From: Croceibacterium atlanticum
GTDB lineage: Bacteria > Pseudomonadota > Alphaproteobacteria > Sphingomonadales > Sphingomonadaceae
NCBI RefSeq assembly: GCF_001008165.2
Contig: NZ_CP011452.2
Location: 2,976,001 to 3,040,000, forward strand
Length of the DNA stretch: 64,000 bases
Reading direction: 5' to 3'
Part shown: positions 1 to 7,688 of the stretch, piece after piece
How the letters are laid out: each line of letters starts with the position of its first letter
Position numbering within the stretch: the stretch's first letter is position 1
Position numbers and translations under genes: made by a program
Notes under the pieces: model-generated
Told to the model about the DNA's origin: nothing
The model's database searches: none
Seen by the model: only the letters and a program-made list of their open reading frames with translations

Positions 1-425
1 GGCGTGCAGGGCACGATGCCGCCCGTGCCGGTGGAAAGGCGGCCGACATTGACCGGGTGGAACCCGTCCACGTCCTTTTCCGGCTTGATCGCACTGAGCA
101 CGGTTCGCGCGTCGATATGATCGGGCAGCGGAACCTGCACCAGAATGCCGTTCACCTCCGGATCGGCATTCAGTTCCGCGACGACGGCCAGCAGTTCTTC
201 CTGCGTGGTTTCGGCCGGCATACGGCGTTCGATCGAACGGATGCCGACCTTTTCGCAGCCCTTGATCTTGCGACGGACATAGACCTGGCTGGCGCCGTCT
301 TCACCCACCAGTACCACGGCCAGGCCCGGACGGGGCTGGCCCTTGGCGATCATCTGGTCGACCTGCGCCTTGGTTTCATCGTCCAGCTGGCGCGCGACAG
401 CACGCCCGTCGATAATATCGGCCAT
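1..425 (-). CDS. folD: FolD, bifunctional methylenetetrahydrofolate dehydrogenase / methenyltetrahydrofolate cyclohydrolase (5' part only)
   Basis: Only the N-terminal 141 codons lie in the window; the gene runs off the left edge. The protein starts MADIIDGRAVA from ATG 425 and shows the FolD hallmarks: a VYVRRKIKGCEKVGI stretch with the catalytic lysine region, NGILVQVPLPDHID, and KDVDGFHPVNVGRL ending in the conserved PCT of the PCTP motif at the edge. The enzyme oxidises 5,10-methylene-THF to methenyl-THF with NADP and hydrolyses it to 10-formyl-THF in the cytoplasm. It is the last visible gene of metF-purU-folD and starts 11 bases after purU ends. This context suggests a role in oxidising the methyl group taken from methoxy-aromatics, besides general C1 metabolism. 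Confidence 0.93.
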   Translation of the reverse strand, partial: MADIIDGRAVARQLDDETKAQVDQMIAKGQPRPGLAVVLVGEDGASQVYVRRKIKGCEKVGIRSIERRMPAETTQEELLAVVAELNADPEVNGILVQVPLPDHIDARTVLSAIKPEKDVDGFHPVNVGRLSTGTGGIVPCT

Positions 426-436
426 TCGTTTTCCTC

Positions 437-1288
437 TTAACCGTCGAAGACGACCGTGCGATGTCCGTTGAGGAACACACGGTCCTGCAAATGTGCTTTC
501 ACCGCCTTGGCCAGAACCCGCCGTTCCACATCGCGGCCCTTGGCCACGAGATCTTCCGGGGTTTCGACATGGCCGCAGGGTTCAACGTCCTGCGCGATGA
601 TGGGACCTTCATCGAGATCGGTGGTGACATAGTGGCTGGTCGCCCCGATCATTTTCACTCCGCGCTTATACGCCTGGTGATAGGGCTTGGCGCCCTTGAA
701 GCCCGGCAGGAAGGAGTGATGGATGTTGATGCAGCGTCCGTTGAGAAAGGCCGCCATCTCGTCCGACAGGACCTGCATGTAGCGCGCGAGCACCACCAGA
801 TCGGCCTCGGTTTCTTCCACCACCTGCCGCACCTGCGCTTCCTGCTGCGGCTTGGTTTCCCGGGTGATGGGATAATGGTGATAGGGAATATCGCCGATCA
901 GCGATGTCGTGAGGACATGCTGCGGATGGTTTGAAATGATCGCAACCACGTCCATCGCGATTTCGCCGATCCGCATGCGATACAGCAGATCGCCCAGACA
1001 ATGATCGAACTTGCTGACCATCAGCACGACCTTGGGCATCCATTCCGGATCGCGCAGTTCCCACTGCATGTCGAACTGGCGGGCCAGCGCTGCGAATTCC
1101 GTCCGCAAGACATCGGCCTGATTCTCAGCCGGGTCGAAGACCACGCGCATGAAAAAACGGCCCGTCACCCGGTCGGAAAATTGCTGCGCTTCCAGGATGG
1201 TGCACCCACGCTCAGCCGTAAAGCTCGAGACCCGGGCCGAAACGCCGGGCTTTATCGGGCAGGACAGGCTGAGCGTGCAGGAAGGCAT
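437..1288 (-). CDS. purU: PurU, formyltetrahydrofolate deformylase
   Basis: A 283-residue protein, the usual PurU length. An N-terminal ACT domain (about residues 1-85, with the SCPIKPGVSARVSSF pattern) precedes a formyl-transferase-fold domain (about 87-283). The motif NIHHSFLPGFKGAKPYHQAY supplies Asn188 and His190, and LDEGPII supplies Asp226, matching the Asn-His-Asp catalytic set of deformylases. It hydrolyses 10-formyl-THF to THF and formate. It lies between metF and folD on the same strand with short gaps. In SYK-6-type O-demethylation clusters this final step is usually described with a formyl-THF ligase (LigH); here PurU sits in its place, giving irreversible THF release without ATP recovery. 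No ligH is visible in the window. Confidence 0.93.
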   Translation of the reverse strand: MPSCTLSLSCPIKPGVSARVSSFTAERGCTILEAQQFSDRVTGRFFMRVVFDPAENQADVLRTEFAALARQFDMQWELRDPEWMPKVVLMVSKFDHCLGDLLYRMRIGEIAMDVVAIISNHPQHVLTTSLIGDIPYHHYPITRETKPQQEAQVRQVVEETEADLVVLARYMQVLSDEMAAFLNGRCINIHHSFLPGFKGAKPYHQAYKRGVKMIGATSHYVTTDLDEGPIIAQDVEPCGHVETPEDLVAKGRDVERRVLAKAVKAHLQDRVFLNGHRTVVFDG

Positions 1289-1303
1289 TGCGTCGGGCGT
1301 ATC

Positions 1304-2179
1304 TCAGCTATGCTTGTTGTTGTAGGTGTTGATCCACTCGGCCGAAGCCTTGAGCGCACCGAACGGATAGAAGTGCAGGCGAACACGGCCATGTTCGGCG
1401 TCATTCAGCTTCTTGTCCAGCGAATCGACCAGCTTGTCAGGGCCGGCGCTGCCGATGAGATTGGTCAGCGAGATGCCGTATTTCTTCATCACGCTGGCCG
1501 ATGCGCCCACGCCGCAGCGCTTGGCGAAGCCGAGCAGGCGCTTGATACCGGCCGGGCCGGGAACGCCGAGGCGGACCGGCACGTCGATACCGCGCTGGCG
1601 CATTTCCTCGATCCATTCCACGATCGCATCATCGTCAAAAGCGAACTGGGTGACGACGAGCGGGACCATGCCGCCTTCGCGGATCGCGGCGATCTTCTTT
1701 TCCATCCAGACCCACAGATCGGCCTTGGATACGTTGGGGTGGCCTTCCGGGTGGCCGCCAATGCCGACGATCTGGATGCCGTGCTTCTGCAGCAGGCCGG
1801 TTTCGATGATCTGCAGCGAATCGGAATAGGGGCCTTCCGGCTCCGGCGGGTCACCCGCGATGATGAAGACGCGCTTCACACCTGCCTTGGTGGTGATGTC
1901 CGACAGATACTGGTCCAGGATTTCTTCCGAACCGATGCGGCGGGCGGAAAGGTGGACGATCGGTTCAAAACCCAGTTCGCGGACCTGCACGGCTGCTTCC
2001 ACGCGCTGGTCCATTTCCTCCCCCGGGAGGAAGGTGACCGCGATCTGCGTGCCGGGGCGGATCTGCGGAGCTGCTTCCTTGAGGCCTTCGATTTCCTTCG
2101 CCGTCATCTCCAGCGAATAGCCATCGACCATATTGGTGCGGGGCTTTTCCCAATCGGGATGGATGGCGGCATAGGACAT
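1304..2179 (-). CDS. metF: MetF, methylenetetrahydrofolate reductase
   Basis: A 291-residue TIM-barrel flavoprotein of the MetF family, with EPIVHLSARRI, VFIIAGDPPEPEGPY, GIGGHPEGHP and TQFAFDDDAI motifs at the expected places. It interconverts 5-methyl-THF and 5,10-methylene-THF. ATG 2179 is preceded by a strong GAGAGGAG site. It is the first gene of metF-purU-folD and is divergent from the hydrolase/O-demethylase genes that start at 2314. This suggests that it works in the oxidative direction, regenerating methylene-THF from the 5-methyl-THF made by the demethylase. Two candidate operator repeats lie upstream at 2255-2285. The assignment to the family is firm; the direction of flux is inference. 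Confidence 0.92.
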   Translation of the reverse strand: MSYAAIHPDWEKPRTNMVDGYSLEMTAKEIEGLKEAAPQIRPGTQIAVTFLPGEEMDQRVEAAVQVRELGFEPIVHLSARRIGSEEILDQYLSDITTKAGVKRVFIIAGDPPEPEGPYSDSLQIIETGLLQKHGIQIVGIGGHPEGHPNVSKADLWVWMEKKIAAIREGGMVPLVVTQFAFDDDAIVEWIEEMRQRGIDVPVRLGVPGPAGIKRLLGFAKRCGVGASASVMKKYGISLTNLIGSAGPDKLVDSLDKKLNDAEHGRVRLHFYPFGALKASAEWINTYNNKHS

Positions 2180-2254
2180 CGAATCTTTCTCCTCTCGCAG
2201 GACCCCTTAAGCGGTCGGGCCCGGATCACAAAGGCCCTAGCGCAACGACATTTC

Positions 2255-2285
2255 TTCGTATAGACGAAATTTTCATACCTGCGAA
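2255..2285. promoter_or_regulatory. Pair of candidate IclR-family operators
   Basis: In the metF/hydrolase divergent gap lie two 14-base inverted repeats: TTCGTATAGACGAA (2255-2268) and TTCATACCTGCGAA (2272-2285). The second matches 11 of 14 bases of TTCATGTATGCGAA at 7153-7166, upstream of the metE-like/iclR operon. Their only other shared feature is position before C1-metabolism genes, which points to the IclR protein encoded at 5199-5990. Binding is inferred from sequence only. Confidence 0.5.
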
Positions 2286-2313
2286 TTACTGAAGACGCTA
2301 ACTGGCGAGAGCG

Positions 2314-3018
2314 ATGCTGCTTTTTTGTCCCGGCCTTATATGTGACGCGCGCACTTTTGCGCCCCAAACCGCAGCATTCCCGGATTCCCGCGCGATAAAT
2401 GCCTATGGTCTGGTGGACAGCCTGCAGGATATGGCGCGCATCGTCATCGACACCGCTGACCGCGAAGGGGCGGAGCGATTCGACGTATTCGGCCATTCCA
2501 TGGGCGGCCGAGTCGCGCTGGAAGTCTATCGTCTGGCGCCCGAACGCGTGCGCCGGCTCGCCCTGGTGTCCACTGGCGTCCATTCCCCGCGCGAAGGGGA
2601 GCCTGCAAGCCGGGCCGCATTGCAGCAGGTCGGCTATGACAAGGGCTTTACCGCGCTGGTCGATCAGTGGTTGCCGCCGATGGTCGCGGAACCCAATCGC
2701 GACAAGGCCGAACTTTACGAACCGATGCGGCAAATGTGCCTGGAAGCGGGGCAGGACGTGTTCGACGCCAATGTCCGCGCGCTGCTGGGCCGGCCGGAGG
2801 TGGAAAGCCTGCTGCCGCAGATCGATTGTCCGGTGCTGGTCATGACCGGCGAACTGGACGCCTGGGCATCGCCCGCCCAGCACGAAGCGATTGCCGCTGT
2901 CATACCGAATTCCGAACTCGTCATCGTTCCCGGCGCGGGGCATATGCTGCCTCTCGAAGCGCCCGGAGAGGTGAACGCCGCCATCGCAAACTGGCTGTCC
3001 CGGCCTGTACGTGATTAA
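2314..3018 (+). CDS. Alpha/beta hydrolase
   Basis: A 234-residue single-domain alpha/beta hydrolase. The nucleophile elbow GHSMGG places Ser62; GELDAW gives Asp182 and GAGHML gives His210, so the catalytic triad is complete. There is no signal peptide, so it is cytoplasmic. It lies 29 bases upstream of the O-demethylase on the same strand and probably shares its transcript, divergent from metF-purU-folD. A role in hydrolysing an ester or C-C bonded aromatic intermediate is possible. The closest named families (pimeloyl-ACP esterase-like, 3-oxoadipate enol-lactonase-like) cannot be separated by eye. Confidence 0.8.
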   Translation: MLLFCPGLICDARTFAPQTAAFPDSRAINAYGLVDSLQDMARIVIDTADREGAERFDVFGHSMGGRVALEVYRLAPERVRRLALVSTGVHSPREGEPASRAALQQVGYDKGFTALVDQWLPPMVAEPNRDKAELYEPMRQMCLEAGQDVFDANVRALLGRPEVESLLPQIDCPVLVMTGELDAWASPAQHEAIAAVIPNSELVIVPGAGHMLPLEAPGEVNAAIANWLSRPVRD

Positions 3019-3047
3019 TCGCAACCCCTCGAGGAGAGGAAATTTCC

Positions 3048-4475
3048 ATGAGTGAACAGACCCTTCAGCAGAAGCTGGATGCACAGGGCGACATCGTCGA
3101 GTTCCTGCGCAACCAGCAGCTTGGCCCGAACCCCTATCCGGGCGTGCCGGCGGAATATTCCAACTGGCGCAACGAACAGCGCGCCTGGGCCGAAACCGCG
3201 GTGCTCTTCAACCAGAGCTATCACATGGTCGAGCTTTATGTCCGCGGCCCGGATGCCAAGGCGCTGCTCGAATATACGGCGATCAACTCGTTCAAGAACT
3301 TCGCCGTCAACAAGGCGAAGCAGTATGTTCCGGTGACGCCGGAAGGCTATGTCATCGGCGACGTGATCCTGTTCTATCTGGACGAGGAAGAATTCAGCCT
3401 GGTCGGCCGTGCACCGGCCATCGAATGGGTTGAATTCCACGCCCAGTATCCGAAGCCGGATGGCAGCAAGTGGAACGTGACCGTGGAGCGTGACGAACGC
3501 ACCGCGATGCGCACGGACGGTGTTCGCAAGAACTACCGTTTCCAGCTGCAGGGCCCGAACGCGATGAAGATCCTCAGCCAGGCGATGGGCACGGACGCCC
3601 CCGACCTGAAGTTCTTCAACATGGCGCATATCGACATCAACGGCAAAGACGTGATCGCGCTGCGTCACGGCATGGCCGGCCAGCCGGGTTACGAACTGTT
3701 CGGCCCGTGGGCAGATTACGAAGCCGTGCACTCCGCCCTGGTCGAAGCCGGCAAGAATGACGGCCTGACCCTGGTCGGCGGCCGCGCCTATTCGTCCAAC
3801 ACGCTGGAATCGGGCTGGCTGCCTTCGCCGCTGCCGGCTTTCTTCACCGGCGACAGCCAGATGATGAAGGATTTCCGCGCCTGGGCTTCGGGCAAGTCCT
3901 ATGCCGGCATGTGCTCGATCGGCGGTTCCTATGTTCCCGACAGCATCGAGGGTTACTACCTCACGCCGTGGGACATCGGCTATGGCCACATCGTCAAGTT
4001 CGACCACGATTTCGTGGGCCGCGAAGCGCTCGAAAAGATGGCAGACCAGAAGCACAAGCAGAAGGTCACGCTTGCTCTCGACAACGAAGACATGCTGCGC
4101 GTCCTCTCCTCGCTCTATGCCGAGGGTGAGCGCGCCAAGTATTTCGAGTTCCCGAGTGCGGTTTACGCCATGCACCCGTTCGACGAAGTGAAGAATGCCG
4201 ACGGCAAGGTCATCGGCGTGTCGACCTGGGTCGGCTATTCCTCCAACGAAGGCAAGATGCTGACGCTGGCCATGATCGATCCGGACGAGGTCGAAATGGG
4301 CAAGGAAGTGAAGCTGGTGTGGGGCGAGCCGAATGGCGGCACCACCAAGCCGACGGTCGAACCGCATGTGCAGACCGAAATCAAGGCGGTCATCTCGCCG
4401 GTTCCGTATTCGAACGTAGCCCGCACGTCCTATGCGGACAGCTGGCGTCAGGCAGGCGTTGGCGCCAACGCCTGA
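3048..4475 (+). CDS. Tetrahydrofolate-dependent aryl O-demethylase (LigM/DesA, GcvT-like family)
   Basis: A 475-residue protein close in length to LigM (about 470). It has the aminomethyltransferase (GcvT) fold and the LigM-type motifs KQYVPVTPEGYVIGD, SLVGRAPAIEW, RHGMAGQPGYELFGP, GGRAYSSNTLESGW and KFDHDFVGREAL. Gln56, His59, Arg121 and Tyr248 sit where LigM has residues reported as important for substrate binding and catalysis (recalled, not aligned by program). The family moves a methyl group from vanillate, 3-O-methylgallate or syringate to THF, giving a free phenol and 5-methyl-THF. The neighbouring metF, purU, folD and metE-like genes recycle the C1 unit. A clear GAGGAGAGG site precedes ATG 3048. 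Substrate choice cannot be fixed from sequence; it may act on a dimer fragment made by the island downstream. Confidence 0.88.
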   Translation: MSEQTLQQKLDAQGDIVEFLRNQQLGPNPYPGVPAEYSNWRNEQRAWAETAVLFNQSYHMVELYVRGPDAKALLEYTAINSFKNFAVNKAKQYVPVTPEGYVIGDVILFYLDEEEFSLVGRAPAIEWVEFHAQYPKPDGSKWNVTVERDERTAMRTDGVRKNYRFQLQGPNAMKILSQAMGTDAPDLKFFNMAHIDINGKDVIALRHGMAGQPGYELFGPWADYEAVHSALVEAGKNDGLTLVGGRAYSSNTLESGWLPSPLPAFFTGDSQMMKDFRAWASGKSYAGMCSIGGSYVPDSIEGYYLTPWDIGYGHIVKFDHDFVGREALEKMADQKHKQKVTLALDNEDMLRVLSSLYAEGERAKYFEFPSAVYAMHPFDEVKNADGKVIGVSTWVGYSSNEGKMLTLAMIDPDEVEMGKEVKLVWGEPNGGTTKPTVEPHVQTEIKAVISPVPYSNVARTSYADSWRQAGVGANA

Positions 4476-4502
4476 TTACGGCTCAAAGCCATAACAGCGA
4501 GA

Positions 4503-4531
4503 GGGCGGTCACTTCGGTGGCCGCCCTTTTC
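4503..4531 (+). terminator. Rho-independent terminator after the O-demethylase
   Basis: A 10-bp stem (GGGCGGTCAC paired with GTGGCCGCCC, one G-T pair) closes a TTCG tetraloop and is followed by TTTTCGTTT. It lies 28 bases past the demethylase stop codon. Confidence 0.88.
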
Positions 4532-4604
4532 GTTTGCGGCGCGCATGTTTCGGCCGGGCGCACAACGCTTCCCATGCAGCCGCCCGATCGGTTAGGCAGG
4601 CCCC

Positions 4605-5192
4605 ATGTTGAAACGCCTGCTGCTTGCCATCGCGATTGCCCTGACATTCACGCCCCTGCTGGCCGGACCCGCATCGGCGCAGGATGAAGATGCGCTGGAA
4701 GGGTTCTGGACCTTCAGCGTGGAAGGCACGGCCATCTTCGCCTTCGCGCTGAAACGGGAAGACGGGGAATGGGAAGGGCAATGGGTGCGCCCGCGATCCT
4801 TCGCCAGCGACGGTATTCAGTTCGTGCGCCTGTCCGGCCCGCCGGTAACGGTCACCTCTTCCCGCGCACGCAATGCTGGCGGCTGGCTGGAACTGACCTT
4901 TGACGATCCGCGCCCGGGCGCCGTGCCGGACGTGTTTCGCCTGCGCGCCACGGACGATGACAGCGCCGAGGCGCTTTATGCCGGAACCGGCTTCCCGGTA
5001 ATCAAGCTGGAACGGGCCGGGCCGGGGGACGAAGTCGGGCCCTGGGCGTTGGGCGAAGTGTACAAGCGCACGGATGCCGGCCTGTCCATCCCCGGCGCGC
5101 TGGTGCAATTCTCGGTCGCGCCGGAATTGGTGGATACGCCGAAATCGGAGCCGGAGGGGCCGCAGCAACAACCGGCAATCACCGGGCGATAA
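4605..5192 (+). CDS. Secreted protein of unknown function
   Basis: A 195-residue protein with a clear signal peptide (LLLAIAIALTFTPLLAGPASA-type core, cleavage after about residue 25, before QDEDALEG). The mature part is acidic and appears all-beta: EGFWTFSVEGTAIF, a GGWLELTFDD strand, and a low-complexity Pro/Gln tail (PEGPQQQPAITGR). No motif that I recognise. It follows the terminator at 4503-4531, so it is probably separately transcribed, and it converges on the iclR gene whose stop is 7 bases away. Probably periplasmic. Confidence 0.65.
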   Translation: MLKRLLLAIAIALTFTPLLAGPASAQDEDALEGFWTFSVEGTAIFAFALKREDGEWEGQWVRPRSFASDGIQFVRLSGPPVTVTSSRARNAGGWLELTFDDPRPGAVPDVFRLRATDDDSAEALYAGTGFPVIKLERAGPGDEVGPWALGEVYKRTDAGLSIPGALVQFSVAPELVDTPKSEPEGPQQQPAITGR

Positions 5193-5198
5193 AGCGGG

Positions 5199-5990
5199 TC
5201 AGCCCGCCTCCAGCAGGCTGCTGGTGCGTTCCAGCAGATCCTTCACCCGGTCGCAAAGCTGCTCGTTGAACCGGACTTTCGGCACTGCCACGGACAAGGC
5301 GCCCACCGGCTCCCCGCCAATAGTGACCACGCGGCCGATGCCGCAAATGCCCAGGCTGCGTTCCTCGTCCGTCATGGCGAAGCCTTCCTTGCGGATCTTC
5401 GCCAATTGCTGGCGCAATTGCTTCTCGCCGGTCACGGTGGAAGAGGTGAAGCGCTGCCGCTCGCTCTCTTCAAAATAGCGGTCCAGTTCCTCGTCCGTCA
5501 TGGCCGCCAGCAAGGCCTTGCCCGATGCCATTACATGCATCGGTATCCGTTTGCCGATATCTATCGAATAACGCAGCGATTGTTCGCTGGTTTCGGTCAC
5601 CGTGGCTTCCACGTCCCATTCGCTACGCACGAAGAAGCTGGTCGTTTCGTTGAGCTGCACGCGCAATGTACGGACCAGCGGCGCGGCACGTTCGGACAGG
5701 CTGAACCCCCCGCTCTTGGCCTGCAGCCTTTCCAGGCCCGGCCCCGCGGAATAACGCCGCCCCTCGCGCGTCAGATAATGCCGTTCGACCAGGGTGGACA
5801 GGAGATAGGACAGGCTGGACACCGGAATGCCCAGCGCCACCGCGATCTCCTGCGCCACCAATGGCCGGTCATGAGCGACGACATATTCGATTATGTCGAG
5901 CGTGCGCGTGGCCGATTTGACCTGGCTCGACGGTGCAGAGCCCGCCGGTGGCGGGCTGTGCTGTCCGTTGCCCGGCACGCTGTCGGTCAT
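5199..5990 (-). CDS. IclR-family transcriptional regulator
   Basis: ATG 5990 is chosen because it lies one base after the stop codon of the metE-like gene (5992-5994), giving translational coupling; a longer frame up to 6077 would overlap that gene heavily. The 263-residue product has an N-terminal winged HTH (about residues 20-80: RTLDIIEYV, LVAQEIAVALGIPVSSLSYLL) and an IclR effector domain (about 95-260: IPMHVMASGKALLAAM, GICGIGRVVTIGGEPVGALSVAVP). IclR proteins typically repress or activate aromatic catabolism in response to a small ligand. Likely targets are its own operon and metF-purU-folD / hydrolase-demethylase, which share candidate operator repeats. Confidence 0.9.
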   Translation of the reverse strand: MTDSVPGNGQHSPPPAGSAPSSQVKSATRTLDIIEYVVAHDRPLVAQEIAVALGIPVSSLSYLLSTLVERHYLTREGRRYSAGPGLERLQAKSGGFSLSERAAPLVRTLRVQLNETTSFFVRSEWDVEATVTETSEQSLRYSIDIGKRIPMHVMASGKALLAAMTDEELDRYFEESERQRFTSSTVTGEKQLRQQLAKIRKEGFAMTDEERSLGICGIGRVVTIGGEPVGALSVAVPKVRFNEQLCDRVKDLLERTSSLLEAG

Positions 5991-5991
5991 G

Positions 5992-7119
5992 TCAGTTGAT
6001 CCGCTCGTCAGCGATGTCTGCGCCCTTGCGCAGATTCGCCAGCTTCTTCCACGCCACGGACGGATCGATCTTGCCATAGCCCGCGAAGGTGCCGAAGCCG
6101 CAATCGCTGCTGGCCATCACCCTGTCCTTGCCGACGAAATCGGCAAAACGCTCGATCCGCTGGGCGATCAGTTCCGGCGTTTCGATATAGTTGGAACAGG
6201 AATCGATGAAGCCGGGGGCGAGGATCTTCTCTTCCGGAATGTTGGTTTCCTTCCACACGGCCCATTCATGTTCGTGGCGCGGATTGGCGCCTTCGAACAG
6301 GATCGTTGCCGGGCGTGCGGACAGGATGACATCCATGATCTTTTCGACCGGAATGTCGAAATCATGCGGGCCTTCGTAATTGCCCCAGCACACATGCATG
6401 CGCATCATTTCCGGGGCGATGTTCTTCGTCGCCTCGTTCAGCGCTTCCACGTTCTGCTGGATGGTCCGGAGGAATTCCGCCTCGTCCATGTCCTGATAGC
6501 CGGTATGGCGGCTCATCGCCAGGTCGGGGCAGTCCAGCTGCACCTTGAAGCCGGCTTCCACAATGGCTTCGTATTCCGGGCGCATGGCCGTGGCCAGATC
6601 GGCCAGATAGGCTTCGTGGCTGGGATAATACTGGTTCGGCTGGAAGGCCGTGATCAGGCCCGGGCTGGCGGAATTGAGGAAACCTTCCGCGCCCTTGCCG
6701 TGGTTTTCCAGCGCCTTCCTGAAGCGGCGGATATCCTCGTGGCAGGGTTCCAGATTGACCAGTTCGACCTTGTCGATGGCGCTGGCGCGGGTGAATTCCT
6801 GCTTGCCCATGATGCCCGAGAGTTTCTCGGTCAGTTCAGGGACCTGCGCCAGGTCCAGCGCGGGCTTGCGCGGCGTGTGGCCGCCAAAGCCGGAAAGGCG
6901 TTCGATGATGTAGGTCGAATAGCCAACCTTGCCGAGCTCGCCGTCGCTCACCACGCTCACCCCGGCTTCGACCTGTTTGGCAACGGCCTCGTCAATGGCG
7001 GCCTGCACCTTGGCGTCGAATTCGGCAACGTCATAGGGCTCGCCCTTGTCGCGGGCGAGAAGCAGCGGAACGAGTTCCGGGCCGCGCGGCAGGCTGCCCA
7101 CATGGGTGGTCTTGATCAA
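5992..7119 (-). CDS. MetE-core family protein (cobalamin-independent methionine synthase C-terminal-like methyltransferase)
   Basis: A 375-residue protein equal to the catalytic C-terminal half of MetE, without the N-terminal half. The start is TTG 7119, supported by GAGAGGAG eight bases upstream. Candidate zinc ligands are His242 and Cys244 (MHVCWGNY), Glu276 (ILFEGANPR) and Cys340 (SSDCGFG); the N-terminal TTHVGSLPR motif is also family-typical. Such core proteins transfer methyl groups to or from thiols, and the epoxyalkane:coenzyme M transferase is a relative. Its linkage to iclR and proximity to the THF O-demethylase suggest that it uses methyl groups from O-demethylation, perhaps making methionine directly. 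The methyl donor (methyl-THF or methyl-cobalamin) and thiol acceptor cannot be read from the sequence. Confidence 0.85.
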   Translation of the reverse strand: MIKTTHVGSLPRGPELVPLLLARDKGEPYDVAEFDAKVQAAIDEAVAKQVEAGVSVVSDGELGKVGYSTYIIERLSGFGGHTPRKPALDLAQVPELTEKLSGIMGKQEFTRASAIDKVELVNLEPCHEDIRRFRKALENHGKGAEGFLNSASPGLITAFQPNQYYPSHEAYLADLATAMRPEYEAIVEAGFKVQLDCPDLAMSRHTGYQDMDEAEFLRTIQQNVEALNEATKNIAPEMMRMHVCWGNYEGPHDFDIPVEKIMDVILSARPATILFEGANPRHEHEWAVWKETNIPEEKILAPGFIDSCSNYIETPELIAQRIERFADFVGKDRVMASSDCGFGTFAGYGKIDPSVAWKKLANLRKGADIADERIN

Positions 7120-7152
7120 GATTTGCTCCTCTCTTCGCTTGAAGGAGCTTCT

Positions 7153-7166
7153 TTCATGTATGCGAA
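7153..7166. promoter_or_regulatory. Candidate IclR-family operator upstream of the metE-like/iclR operon
   Basis: TTCATGTATGCGAA, an imperfect inverted repeat 34 bases upstream of the TTG start at 7119. It shares 11 of 14 bases with 2272-2285 and 9 of 14 with 2255-2268, in front of metF. Confidence 0.5.
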
Positions 7167-7216
7167 ATCAACGCAAGTGTGAATTCCGGAAGTAGCCGCA
7201 AATGACGCCTTCAAGG

Positions 7217-7621
7217 TCAGACGAGGGCGCAGCCTACACTTTCGATCTTGCCGTCTTTCAGGTGATAATGAATGTATTGCCGCATTTCCTGCGCGTCACC
7301 CCTTTTTATGGGAAAGAATTGCTCCATCCCGTTTTGGTCCAGCATTTCGCGCGTCAGGTCATCAGTCCCCTCGATACGAATCACGCCTTCCAGTGCGCAT
7401 AGATTGTCACTTACGGCGATCCGTTCGACACTGATGGTTTCTTTCACGAACTGGTGCAGGAAACCGTAAAAATCGCGCAGCTGCTGGCGGGTGGTGATCT
7501 CTATCCCGAAAAAGGCCATGCGCGGCGTATCGGTATAGAAAGCGAACACGGCATCGTAATCGCGGGCATTGAAGGCTTCCGCATAGCGGGCATAATCGGC
7601 GGGATCGCGCAGGGTCGACAT
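7217..7621 (-). CDS. NTF2/SnoaL-like protein
   Basis: ATG 7621 is chosen because AGGAGAGGAG lies just upstream; an earlier in-frame start at 7690 would overlap the divergent gene and the operator. The 134-residue product (MSTLRDPADYARYAEAFNARDYDAVFAFYTD) has the cone-shaped NTF2-like pattern: a helix with paired Asp/Asn, then FFGIEITTRQQLRDFYGFL and beta strands ending in YHLKDGKIESVG. Relatives include polyketide cyclases, ketosteroid isomerases and the gamma-formaldehyde lyase LdpA; activity is unknown here. It is divergent from the GMC oxidoreductase, with a TAACGACCGTTA operator between them. Confidence 0.75.
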   Translation of the reverse strand: MSTLRDPADYARYAEAFNARDYDAVFAFYTDTPRMAFFGIEITTRQQLRDFYGFLHQFVKETISVERIAVSDNLCALEGVIRIEGTDDLTREMLDQNGMEQFFPIKRGDAQEMRQYIHYHLKDGKIESVGCALV

Positions 7622-7652
7622 TGGTGTAATCTCCTCTCCTTGCCAGCCATCG

Positions 7653-7664
7653 TAACGACCGTTA
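7653..7664. promoter_or_regulatory. MarR-type operator candidate, copy A (TAACGACCGTTA)
   Basis: A perfect TAACG-N2-CGTTA palindrome lies between the divergent NTF2-like gene (start 7621) and GMC oxidoreductase gene (start 7689), close enough to both to overlap their promoters. It is one of four related sites (7653, 15508, 18749, 22650), each in a divergent promoter region of this island. Confidence 0.65.
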
Positions 7665-7688
7665 GCAAGGCGGCAAGGGAGAGTTTGC

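Noticed and set aside
1001-2263. Long open frame on the plus strand (420 codons) opposite metF and purU
   Set aside because: It is antisense to well-conserved genes and its translation has no recognisable motif; long antisense frames are expected at this GC content.
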